Source: Bacteroidales bacterium (GTDB taxonomy: Bacteria; Bacteroidota; Bacteroidia; Bacteroidales; UBA932). From it: a stretch of 64,000 nt of DNA. Numbering within the stretch: position 1 is the stretch's first letter; each line of letters opens with the position of its first letter. The notes below the pieces were generated by a model. The model saw only the letters and a list, made by a program, of their open reading frames with translations, did no database searches and was not told where the DNA came from. Below, in pieces: positions 17,452 through 25,516 of this stretch. The stretch spans positions 32,267-96,266 of the forward strand of contig SUYP01000007.1 in the NCBI GenBank assembly GCA_015060395.1. Direction: 5' to 3'. Made by a program: the position numbers and the translations under genes.

Positions 17452-20436
17452 TTACTTATAGCTTACTTTAGTGATGACTGCACCATATCCCTGGATGACC
17501 ATACCCTTTCCTGCATTTATTGCAGCGATATCTTCGTCATTAAGCGCAAGTACATATTCTGTCTTCTGCGGATCGAGCATCACACAGCCATACTCATTGA
17601 CATCAACAGGACTTGTCATAGCGTTCCATCCCCAGTCCTGGTCTATATAGCAGAACTTGAACTGATAGTAGTCGTAGCCTGATGCCTCATACTCCACATA
17701 GATTGACATTCCGCTTTCCAGATGCGGCATATTCTGGATCTGGAGGGATGTTGACCAGTCAGAAAGCAATTCCTCTCTTCCTTCCCAGATAACCTTAGGA
17801 CCGTCACCCACTTCAATCTCCGATGTGTAATAAACCTCCTTTATGATGGCAGCATAACCCTGAACCACGAGACCTCTTCCTGTATTTATGGCAGCTATAT
17901 CTTCTGCATTAAGAGCGAAAGAGTATTCTGTCGCAGCAGCATCAAGAGTCACACATCCGTCAGCATTCATACCGGTAGGGCTGGTCAGCGGAACCCACTG
18001 CCACTCCTGATCGACATAACAGAACTTGAACTGATAATAGTCGTAGCCTGCAGGAGCCTCATAAACAACGTGGATCCTTGCATCCTCAGGAAGTCTTGGG
18101 ACAGAATTGATCTGAAGACCCTTGCTCCAGTCCGAACCGAGATCGAACGGTTCACCCTTCCAGATTGTCTCCTTCACTGCAGGGTCAGCAGGAACTTCCG
18201 GCTGCTCAACTACAGGATTCTCAGCAAGTACAAGATATGGCAATATACCTCTCTCGTCCGGATATGAACCGTATGAATTGTACTCTGTGCTATACTGTAT
18301 GAACTTGCCGACTTCATAATTCACAATCACGAACTGACCGTTTCCTGAATCATATACCTCCCAAAGGAACTCATCGGTCATTCCATCCTCATCAGCAACA
18401 TTGAAGCTGTTGTAGTTACCTGTCTGATAGTAATACTTTCCGTTGCTGTCCTGGATAGTATAAAGGCCTGCATCGACCTGAGTGAAGGTGAATGCATTTG
18501 CAGCTGTACTCTTGCCACCGACTGCATCTACTACATCAAGATATCCGTAATTCTTTGTGAGAGGAGTTGCAACCTTGTTGTCGGCAATGATCCAATATTC
18601 GCCATCTGCAAGTCCTTGAGCTGCTCCAAATTCGATCCCGATTAATGTTGTCGCAAGAGTACAGTCTATATTTTCACCTTCAAGAAGGGCAGCTGACTCG
18701 AAATGTACTGAATTTGCAGTTGCCTTGGAATAAGGAATCTCTACAGAACTGCCATCAGCCGAAAGAGTGATGACTCCTGATGTTCCGTCTGTCTTTGCTA
18801 CTGAGTACTCACCGAAAATATAAGGGTAATAGATTCCTGAATATGACGGATCCAAAACGCCCATATCATATGCAAGTATAGCCATACCTGGCTGAGTAAC
18901 ACCAAGGTCAATCACACAAGATGCGCCTCCCATTCCCTGCCAAGTGAACACCCACTGCTTGCCGTCAATCTCATATTCTGCAGGCTCCGGTGTCTCACCT
19001 GGCTTGTAACCAGGAGCCATAACCCATACCTTTCCGTTTGCCTTGTCAAAATAAACATCGTAGGCACCTTCCTCAGCCATCAGGACTACGTTTCCGCCAC
19101 CTGCCACTACAGAGATCTCCGCATTTGCCTCCTGTGCCGGTGTTCCTTCAGATACGCCATAAGCATCCCAGGTACCTGTCTCGCAAATCTTGAACTCGAT
19201 CTGGTCTGCACCACCTGTTTCATACAGATTGGAAGCCCAGACGAAAGGAACATTCTTTGCGACATAGTAATCACCCTCAAGAGTCATAAGGCCTTCAGGT
19301 GCTGCATTATTCCAGTTAATGCCTTCAAGTGTACCGGTAACAGTATAAGTCACCTCTACCGGATCCGGATTCTGAGGTTCCTTCTCGCCTGGCTTGTAGC
19401 CCTGCTCCATCACATATACTTCAAGGTTCTCGAAGCTGAAATATACGTCGTATGTACCAGGCGCTCCGTTGAGTTTGATGTCCGCTGCATCACCACCAAG
19501 ATTTGCCTTTGAGTACTCGGCCGTAACGACAGAAATCTTTCCGTTCACCACGCCTTTCTCCGAACCAGGAGCGACTCCGATGTTTGTCGCATCTGTCCAG
19601 GAACCGTTTCCGCGGATCTTGAATGCTAGATTAGAGAAGTTAGCTCCCTTGGCAACAATCCACTCACCCTCGTATTCCATAGGAACATCAGTACCCCACT
19701 CGTTATCCACGAACATACCCATCATTCCCCATTCTACCTTGATATCAACGTGCTCCACAGCCTCTGAAGGAAGCTTGCCCTCTGACATAAAGTAGAACTT
19801 GTCAAGAGCTTCAGTGAGATATACGTCGAACTTGCCGCTCTCTGTGAGGGAGATGTCATTGCTTCCTACCTCACCGATCTCATTAGGAGCGATAAGTCCG
19901 TGCTTACCCTTGACATTGCCTTCCCAAGCTGCATTCTTGGTGAAGTGCATACCCTTCTTTGCTGTTACGCTTACTGCCTTGGCAACATAATAGCCATCCT
20001 CGAGAATAAGGACGACACCATTATTTACAGGATCCCATCCGCCGACAGCCTCACCGACCAGGATATATGTCTCTGGTTCAGGAGCATCTGCACCGGACTG
20101 GGTGATCTTCAGTGTCTTGGTCAGCTGGTCTGCTACTACGGTAACGACAGCTGCTCTTGTCTCTTCTGCATCGTTAGGATCGACTGTAACCTTGACCTTG
20201 GCTGCATCAGCCGAACCCTTGCCGCTTGATGGATTCACAGATACCCAATCCTGATCAGCAGAAGCAGTCCAGTCAACATTGGAAGTAACTTCGATTGTCA
20301 GTTCTTCACCGGCAGCGCTTACAAGAGCAGATGTCTTGTTCACGTCCAGAGAAGGCTGAACCACAGGTTCTTCCTGCTTACACGCGGACATCGCAGCTAC
20401 AGCGAACAATCCGCATAAAATAGATCTGATTTTCAT
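17452..20436 (-). CDS. Large modular BACON / SusE-like surface lipoprotein (mosaic paralog 2)
   Basis: 994 residues from the ATG at 20436. A longer frame to 20508 runs through the promoter, and its first 24 residues have no counterpart in the paralog, so it was rejected. Layout: lipoprotein signal (AAMSAC); BACON (about 30-115); three SusE/SusF-like domains (about 123-228, 229-345, 355-470); one DGKQW beta module (about 480-600); one trefoil-like module (about 600-735); then two tandem C-terminal repeats of about 107 residues (about 750-994), each with IW.G...L..DWS..LQI, GYDYYQFKFCY and EDIAAIN.G, resembling carbohydrate-binding jelly rolls. The neighbour at 12133-15600 has the same N-terminus and trefoil block but a different C-terminus. 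No enzyme motif. Strong promoter and terminator. Confidence 0.82.
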   Translation of the reverse strand: MKIRSILCGLFAVAAMSACKQEEPVVQPSLDVNKTSALVSAAGEELTIEVTSNVDWTASADQDWVSVNPSSGKGSADAAKVKVTVDPNDAEETRAAVVTVVADQLTKTLKITQSGADAPEPETYILVGEAVGGWDPVNNGVVLILEDGYYVAKAVSVTAKKGMHFTKNAAWEGNVKGKHGLIAPNEIGEVGSNDISLTESGKFDVYLTEALDKFYFMSEGKLPSEAVEHVDIKVEWGMMGMFVDNEWGTDVPMEYEGEWIVAKGANFSNLAFKIRGNGSWTDATNIGVAPGSEKGVVNGKISVVTAEYSKANLGGDAADIKLNGAPGTYDVYFSFENLEVYVMEQGYKPGEKEPQNPDPVEVTYTVTGTLEGINWNNAAPEGLMTLEGDYYVAKNVPFVWASNLYETGGADQIEFKICETGTWDAYGVSEGTPAQEANAEISVVAGGGNVVLMAEEGAYDVYFDKANGKVWVMAPGYKPGETPEPAEYEIDGKQWVFTWQGMGGASCVIDLGVTQPGMAILAYDMGVLDPSYSGIYYPYIFGEYSVAKTDGTSGVITLSADGSSVEIPYSKATANSVHFESAALLEGENIDCTLATTLIGIEFGAAQGLADGEYWIIADNKVATPLTKNYGYLDVVDAVGGKSTAANAFTFTQVDAGLYTIQDSNGKYYYQTGNYNSFNVADEDGMTDEFLWEVYDSGNGQFVIVNYEVGKFIQYSTEYNSYGSYPDERGILPYLVLAENPVVEQPEVPADPAVKETIWKGEPFDLGSDWSKGLQINSVPRLPEDARIHVVYEAPAGYDYYQFKFCYVDQEWQWVPLTSPTGMNADGCVTLDAAATEYSFALNAEDIAAINTGRGLVVQGYAAIIKEVYYTSEIEVGDGPKVIWEGREELLSDWSTSLQIQNMPHLESGMSIYVEYEASGYDYYQFKFCYIDQDWGWNAMTSPVDVNEYGCVMLDPQKTEYVLALNDEDIAAINAGKGMVIQGYGAVITKVSYK
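18301..18972 (-). repeat. Long direct repeat B, copy 2
   Basis: Partner of 12634-13305. The near identity stops sharply at 18972, right after GCCGTCAATCTC, where the two genes enter different domains. Confidence 0.9.
19741..20436 (-). repeat. Long direct repeat A, copy 2
   Basis: Partner of 14905-15600. Similarity continues beyond the start codon through the leader and promoter to about 20509, with a one-base length difference in the leader. Confidence 0.9.
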
Positions 20437-20477
20437 AATATTAATATTTAGTATTAACAATTCGCGATGCGGAAAGA

Positions 20478-20509
20478 CAAATATAACAAATTTTACATTT
20501 GACCGCAAA
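20478..20509 (-). promoter_or_regulatory. Bacteroidota-type promoter of mosaic paralog 2
   Basis: On the minus strand, TTTG (20506-20509), a 20-base spacer, then TATATTTG (20478-20485), about 41 bases before the ATG at 20436. It is a duplicate of the promoter at 15643-15674 and separates this gene from the SusCD operon upstream. Confidence 0.8.
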
Positions 20510-20522
20510 TGTACAGATCAGT

Positions 20523-21833
20523 TCAATAAATGAACCTGACACTATAGCTGTCCCAGGACATAGAGGTAACATAGCCGTCATCATCAAACGTATATGCCAG
20601 AGGATGGGTTACTTTGCCGGTACCTGAAGGTGACGGAACCACCATCGCTGAAGGCAGCAACGCAGAAGTCTTCTCATACCAGCCGAGGAAATACGGGAAG
20701 TAGATGAACGGATCGTTCTTCTCCATCAGGGACATATATCCCCAGACCACATCCGGCGCGGAAGGATTGTTGACCAGAGACTGGTCGGAATATTCGAATA
20801 TCGTATTCCTGAATACAGTCAGATTGCCCTGTTCGTACGAAAGGGAGCGCAAAGGACGAGAAGGAGAAGCTATTTCCGTAAGGAAACCGTCCCCATCGTA
20901 TGTCCATCTGAAGGAAGTCGTCTGCTTGTCGCCATATATAAGCACATCGGCACGGACAACAGTACCATCCGAATCACGCTCATAGAACATCTTCAGATCG
21001 TTCGATTCCTCAAATCCATCATTGACAAGCTCGAACCATCCGTCCTCCCCGCATACATATCTGTCATAGACCTCGAGACTTTCCGTATCACCTTCCACAA
21101 CATACTCCGAAACGGTCAGCGTCACCGGATCGTCGGCAGATATATCCCACGACAGCTTCAGCATTGCACCACCGATGTAAGGAGCTGTATAGTCGATACG
21201 TTTCAATGCCTTGATGACAAGATCCTCATAAACGGCAACAGAGGAGGCTGCAGGCCATCTTACCCCGCCTTGCTCATAATATACGACATAATCTCCGGGA
21301 AGAAGCTCAGAAGGGACGATGAAAGAAATGCCGGAATATGTCATCTCAGTGTCAAATGCATATTCATTGCCAGAGCTGTCTATGAATATGACAACGCATC
21401 CTTCCTCGAACCCTATGCCTTCGATATATGCAGTCTCACCTTGCTTCAGTCCGGAAGGGACATTCAAACCGGTCACCGGAGCTTCTGCCTCATCGACCCT
21501 GATGACACCCAGCTGCCTGTTCTCCGTCAGCTCTTCCACCATATAGCTGCCGGGAGGAGTCTGTACAGGTATCCTGAATATAAGCCCTGATGCTGTGACT
21601 ATCAGCACTTCCGCTTCATACCCGGTCCCATCTTCCGACAGAAGGCTGATTGCAGGATCATCCTCAAAGCCGTTCCACTGCACTATGACTTCTTCTCCCG
21701 CCCGAGCCGCTTCAGGCAGGACGCATTCAGACAGCGGATCGTAAATATCCGCATCGGAACCTCTTCCCTTGTCATTGCAGGCAGCGGCAGACAGAATGCA
21801 CAGAACCAGCAGTATTCTTTTCATACCGGACAT
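20523..21833 (-). CDS. IPT/TIG-like lipoprotein, last gene of the SusCD operon
   Basis: 436 residues; lipoprotein signal with AAAC near residue 19. Residues about 35-115 and 120-205 look like two IPT/TIG-type immunoglobulin-like domains (GEEVIVQWNGFEDDPAI and GLKQGETAYIEGIGFEEG). The rest has repeated Y..D.DG.....  turns (WTYDGDGFLTEI, YTFDDDGYVTSM), as in DUF4595-like Bacteroidota lipoproteins. The ATG at 21833 is one base past the stop of the TlpA gene; an ATG at 21824 (MKRILL) gives a tighter signal peptide and may be the true start. Position at the end of a SusC/SusD operon suggests an accessory surface ligand-binding protein. No enzyme motif was seen. Confidence 0.72.
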   Translation of the reverse strand: MSGMKRILLVLCILSAAACNDKGRGSDADIYDPLSECVLPEAARAGEEVIVQWNGFEDDPAISLLSEDGTGYEAEVLIVTASGLIFRIPVQTPPGSYMVEELTENRQLGVIRVDEAEAPVTGLNVPSGLKQGETAYIEGIGFEEGCVVIFIDSSGNEYAFDTEMTYSGISFIVPSELLPGDYVVYYEQGGVRWPAASSVAVYEDLVIKALKRIDYTAPYIGGAMLKLSWDISADDPVTLTVSEYVVEGDTESLEVYDRYVCGEDGWFELVNDGFEESNDLKMFYERDSDGTVVRADVLIYGDKQTTSFRWTYDGDGFLTEIASPSRPLRSLSYEQGNLTVFRNTIFEYSDQSLVNNPSAPDVVWGYMSLMEKNDPFIYFPYFLGWYEKTSALLPSAMVVPSPSGTGKVTHPLAYTFDDDGYVTSMSWDSYSVRFIY

Positions 21834-21834
21834 C

Positions 21835-23190
21835 TTATCTTATTCCTTCCAGATTTCGTATAGTTTCTGCCGTTTCTTCAGAAGAAGGACGCGACATATC
21901 GTTGCTTATGATCTTTCCTTCCTTATCCAGAAGAATGAAGCGTGGAATCGCCTGCACGCTGTACTGCTCCTGGAAACGGCTCTTCGTGCCAAGATAAAGC
22001 TGGACCCCAGGAAGGCCTCCGCCACGAACCATCTTCTCCCACGCCTCCTTATCCTTATCGACGGAAAGGCCGAGAAACACTATCTGAGCATCCTTGAATT
22101 CTTCCGCAAGAGCCTTCAGGTATGGAGTTTCCTGTCTGCACGGACCACACCAGGTCGCCCACATATCGATATAGACATATTTTCCTCGGAATTCAGCAAG
22201 GGTATGCATTTCCCCATCAATATCCGGAGCCCTGAAGCCCGGTGACACCTTTCCCGGACGCGTCAGATCCCATCTGTCGTATTTTGCTGCATAGCTGGCA
22301 ATCAGCGCCGTATCCCTCACATACGTATGGTAAAGGTTCTCCATTTCCTGTATATCCTTCACGCCGAAGTTGTCAACGTAAACGGATGCGATATGATGCA
22401 TCATTATCTCCCTGACTCTCGGATCGGAAAATCTGTCGGCCGTATATTTCATCTGTGCTACAGTCTTGGGATATATCCCGGTCAGTCCACGTCCGGACGG
22501 ATCCAGGATATGCATAGCTTCAGCTATGAATGTGCGATATTCGTCCAGACAGGCAAGTTTCTCATCCTCAACGACATAAGACTCGACAACATCATAATAG
22601 TCCTGCTCCGGCTCATATTCCATATTCCCTGTCATTATCCTGTGTGCCATAGGATACATAAGAAGAGGAGCCGCATACGCATATCTTATCCTGCTCTTCT
22701 CCATTTCGGCAAACCTTCCTGCAGCCGACAGGTCATTGGCACTCAGAAGCTTCACCGCATCCTTTTCCACCTCAGCCAGTTTTTCCCTGTACTCCTTGAA
22801 AGGCAGGGCGTAATCCTGATCAGGAAGAGATATGAGTTCTACGGAATTCATATATCTGACAGCAGAAGCCTTTTCACCATCGAAGCTGTAGGTTTCTTTG
22901 AGACCGGACCCTTTGAAGGATATGGACGACATATCTCCCGGCTCAAGATAAAGAAGAACGGACTCCATACCATAGAAGAGCTTCAGATAGGCAGCATCCT
23001 TACCTTTGAGGACGAACGATGCACACCCTTCATCATCCAGCGGGATCACATTTATATCGTTATGGCATACCACGACAACCTCTTTCATTGCCGGTTCTTG
23101 CACCTTGACATTCAGCACGGCCTCTTCTGCCGTCTTCATACAGCCTGTGCAGAGCAGCAATGCCGCAATAAAATTAAACCAAGCTTTCAT
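21835..23190 (-). CDS. TlpA-family thiol-disulfide oxidoreductase lipoprotein
   Basis: 451 residues; lipoprotein signal (LLLCTGC). The N-terminal half (about 25-310) resembles the DUF4369/DUF5106-type region that precedes thioredoxin domains in Bacteroidota. The C-terminal 140 residues form a thioredoxin fold with the active site ATWCGPCRQETPYL and a cis-Pro region (VQAIPRFILLD). It should act in the periplasm, reducing or forming disulfides. It is the fifth gene of the SusC-SusD-DUF4843-PKD-TlpA-TIG run, 11 bases after the PKD gene. TlpA genes in SusCD operons are common in this phylum, but their link to the imported ligand is not established. Confidence 0.9.
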   Translation of the reverse strand: MKAWFNFIAALLLCTGCMKTAEEAVLNVKVQEPAMKEVVVVCHNDINVIPLDDEGCASFVLKGKDAAYLKLFYGMESVLLYLEPGDMSSISFKGSGLKETYSFDGEKASAVRYMNSVELISLPDQDYALPFKEYREKLAEVEKDAVKLLSANDLSAAGRFAEMEKSRIRYAYAAPLLMYPMAHRIMTGNMEYEPEQDYYDVVESYVVEDEKLACLDEYRTFIAEAMHILDPSGRGLTGIYPKTVAQMKYTADRFSDPRVREIMMHHIASVYVDNFGVKDIQEMENLYHTYVRDTALIASYAAKYDRWDLTRPGKVSPGFRAPDIDGEMHTLAEFRGKYVYIDMWATWCGPCRQETPYLKALAEEFKDAQIVFLGLSVDKDKEAWEKMVRGGGLPGVQLYLGTKSRFQEQYSVQAIPRFILLDKEGKIISNDMSRPSSEETAETIRNLEGIR

Positions 23191-23201
23191 ATCATATAAG
23201 T

Positions 23202-24758
23202 TTAATATACTCTTTCTTTATAAGTCACATCGACAATTTCCGCAAAACCTCCGTATTCCTGAGGCTCTACCTTCCTGAAATCACCATCCGAATCACGTCC
23301 CTCATAAACCCTCAGCACTCCTTCGCCATCCTTGACGCTTCCCACAACAAGATCATAGCTCTTCTGCCTGTTTTCACTGTTCTGGTAGAGATTGAACTTC
23401 AGGCAGGTGATCTTTTCTCCGGAAAGGGTAAACTGCAATTCTTCCTTTACCGGCTCCTGCGACAGATCTATACGCCATACAGTGTCTCCTATGGCATAAT
23501 ACATATAGTTCTTGAGGGAACTGAATGCATACAGGGCATCCTTATGAAGGACATTCCGGCATTGTGACAGATCGGCATAATCCCCCTTGCCTATCACGTA
23601 TGTGCAGTCTGCATAGCGCAGCATATCCCCAAGCTGGACTCCATAAAGATGGCACGAACGTCCATCCTTCAGAAGGACGTACGTCAGTCCCATCTTGGCA
23701 TTGCCCGGATCATATCGCGTATTCTCCATATATACCAATTCATATCCTTCCGGCCAGGAACCGAAAGCATTGCCGACAACACCTGCACCAGGAGCCATAC
23801 CCTCCGCGATCTGCCCCATCTCCTCCATTCCCGCAAGAGGATCCAGACCCCCAAGATCATTGGCCGCCAGAAGCGGGCAATATGCCATCAGTCTCCTGTT
23901 GTCGATATCGTAAAGCATATACACAGCCGCATACACCTGCTCTGCCAGGACATTCGCCCCTATATAAGGAGCGACCTTGAATCCCTTGTTGACAGCGCTT
24001 CCATACAGCCCGTCTATACCCATTATCTCGCAATAATGGGCATTTCCGTCACCGACCGTCATCTTTCCGAAACCGGCTGATACTATAACCTGGGGCACAA
24101 GCCTGTCATTTACAGCCACTTCATATCCGAAATCATATTCAGGCTTCCATTCAAAGGCATCCCTTCCGAGCCTTGTCGCTCCGTCATCAGTCAGCAGATA
24201 ATAGGGGGAAGCCGCATCCGTATTGCCGGACAGCCACTGTATCCTTCTCGGGCCGTTCATCTGCGGCATTCCGCTGGCCTTCAGTACATCAGGAACCGTC
24301 TCTCCCGTCACTGCCGAGACTATATCCAGACGAGCACGTCCCTCATCCGAACATAGGACCATCCATCCTTCAGACAGGGATGAACTTACTGTCAGAGCGG
24401 CACTCTGCTGCCAGTACAGTCCGGTGGCAGTCTCATATATCGTGAAATACAATGTATATGCCCCCGGAAGGAGGGTCACCTCATAATCAAGATCTCTTTC
24501 CCTGCCGATTACAACAGGCTCCTGCATCCCGTTATTGTTTATCACCTTCCATTCAAACGAATAATCACCGTCAGAGAACTCCTCGTCACCCAGGTCAGGA
24601 ACGACCCGCAGGCGCGAAAAGGTCAGCACGCTCTGATCCGTGATTCCGCTTATGAGAGGTTCCTTCAGGTCGGAGTAATCATAACTGCCCTTGTCATAGC
24701 TGCAGGAGCCCCATATCAGGGACGCCACCATCAATAGTATGTAACCCGCTTTTCTCAT
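23202..24758 (-). CDS. PKD-like family surface lipoprotein
   Basis: 518 residues; lipoprotein signal (LIWGSC) followed by SYDKGSYDYSDL, a typical start of the PKD-like Bacteroidota lipoprotein family. Residues about 35-125 form the PKD-like sandwich (DYSFEWKVINNN, then PGAYTLYFTIYETATGLYW). The remainder (about 130-500) is rich in beta strands with repeated G/D turns and may form a propeller-like region (WMVLCSDEGRARLDIVS). Its start overlaps the DUF4843 gene by 4 bases, so translation is probably coupled. The likely role is a surface ligand-binding accessory of the SusC/SusD pair; no catalytic motif was found. Confidence 0.8.
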   Translation of the reverse strand: MRKAGYILLMVASLIWGSCSYDKGSYDYSDLKEPLISGITDQSVLTFSRLRVVPDLGDEEFSDGDYSFEWKVINNNGMQEPVVIGRERDLDYEVTLLPGAYTLYFTIYETATGLYWQQSAALTVSSSLSEGWMVLCSDEGRARLDIVSAVTGETVPDVLKASGMPQMNGPRRIQWLSGNTDAASPYYLLTDDGATRLGRDAFEWKPEYDFGYEVAVNDRLVPQVIVSAGFGKMTVGDGNAHYCEIMGIDGLYGSAVNKGFKVAPYIGANVLAEQVYAAVYMLYDIDNRRLMAYCPLLAANDLGGLDPLAGMEEMGQIAEGMAPGAGVVGNAFGSWPEGYELVYMENTRYDPGNAKMGLTYVLLKDGRSCHLYGVQLGDMLRYADCTYVIGKGDYADLSQCRNVLHKDALYAFSSLKNYMYYAIGDTVWRIDLSQEPVKEELQFTLSGEKITCLKFNLYQNSENRQKSYDLVVGSVKDGEGVLRVYEGRDSDGDFRKVEPQEYGGFAEIVDVTYKERVY

Positions 24759-25516
24759 CTTCCAAAATTCAACGGTTCACCTGTAATCTTATCAAAGGCC
24801 TCAACATCATAAGGTTCCCTATCCGCCTTCTTACGTACTTCCTCCTGTATATATGCAGTCATTTCCGCACTGATATAGAGAAGCTTGGCCAATGTTATCA
24901 CTTCCGGGTCATTGAAATCGGCCGGATCTATGTCAAGGACCTTGCAGATCAGTTCGAACTTCTGCTGGGAGAATTCTCCTACGAGATTATCTTCCCAGGC
25001 AGCTGGAGCCTTCGTGAACATATCGGAAAAGCTGATAGTGTAAATCAGTGTAGATACCGTATCACCCACCTGGACGACTTCTGTCACAGGAAGGCTGAAA
25101 TGCTCATTGGAAAATATCTGCAGGCGGATCGTCTTCTTATCCTTCTTCAAGGCCTCGGTCCTGTTCAGCTTCACGACATAGTCGGTGAATGATGCACCTG
25201 CAGGAAGCACAGCTCTTTCCGGCAGTACATAATCAGTCCATTCTTCCGCATTATCAGAAGTCACCTCTATCGCCAGTGACCTGTCCCTGTCTGCCGCCCG
25301 CCCCAGCAACTGCACTCGTACCGGCACTTCAATGACATCACCGGCTTCATAGACAAAGGTCACATCAAGACTGTCGCTAACTGCCATAGAACCCGTCCTG
25401 TTGTTGAAATATACGCCCGTGATATCCTGGAAGAGTTCAGGATTACGCTCCCGGCAAGATGTCAGGACCGCAAGAAAAGATATCAGGATATATGGTAACA
25501 GTCTGTTCATAATCAA
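24755..25516 (-). CDS. DUF4843 lipoprotein
   Basis: 253 residues; lipobox AVLTSC near residue 21, followed by a DUF4843-type beta-sandwich: ITGVYFNNRTG near the start, VTFVYEAGDVIEVPVRVQL, and TDYVVKLNRTEALKKDKKT. DUF4843 proteins regularly follow SusD in operons with TlpA and PKD-like lipoproteins. It starts one base after the SusD stop and overlaps the PKD gene by 4 bases. The molecular role is unknown; a surface partner of SusD is the usual inference. Confidence 0.85.
   Translation of the reverse strand: MIMNRLLPYILISFLAVLTSCRERNPELFQDITGVYFNNRTGSMAVSDSLDVTFVYEAGDVIEVPVRVQLLGRAADRDRSLAIEVTSDNAEEWTDYVLPERAVLPAGASFTDYVVKLNRTEALKKDKKTIRLQIFSNEHFSLPVTEVVQVGDTVSTLIYTISFSDMFTKAPAAWEDNLVGEFSQQKFELICKVLDIDPADFNDPEVITLAKLLYISAEMTAYIQEEVRKKADREPYDVEAFDKITGEPLNFGR

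Noticed and set aside
12133..20436. CRISPR-like or short tandem repeat array in the giant lipoprotein genes
   Set aside because: The repeats are long coding domains in frame, not short direct repeats with unique spacers.
12133..20436. Active polysaccharide lyase or glycosidase domain in the giant lipoproteins
   Set aside because: No catalytic motif or barrel-type region was seen; all recognisable parts look like binding or spacer beta domains.
20437..20508. N-terminal extension of mosaic paralog 2 to 20508
   Set aside because: It runs through the TTTG-N20-TATATTTG promoter and has no counterpart in the paralog; the ATG at 20436 starts the shared signal peptide.
22327..23199. Long plus-strand open frames opposite real genes (for example 22327-23199, 44219-44971, 16594-17325, 56714-57421, 60858-61547)
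   Set aside because: They lie antisense to well-supported genes, lack family motifs, start signals and promoters, and are explained by the codon bias of the true strand.
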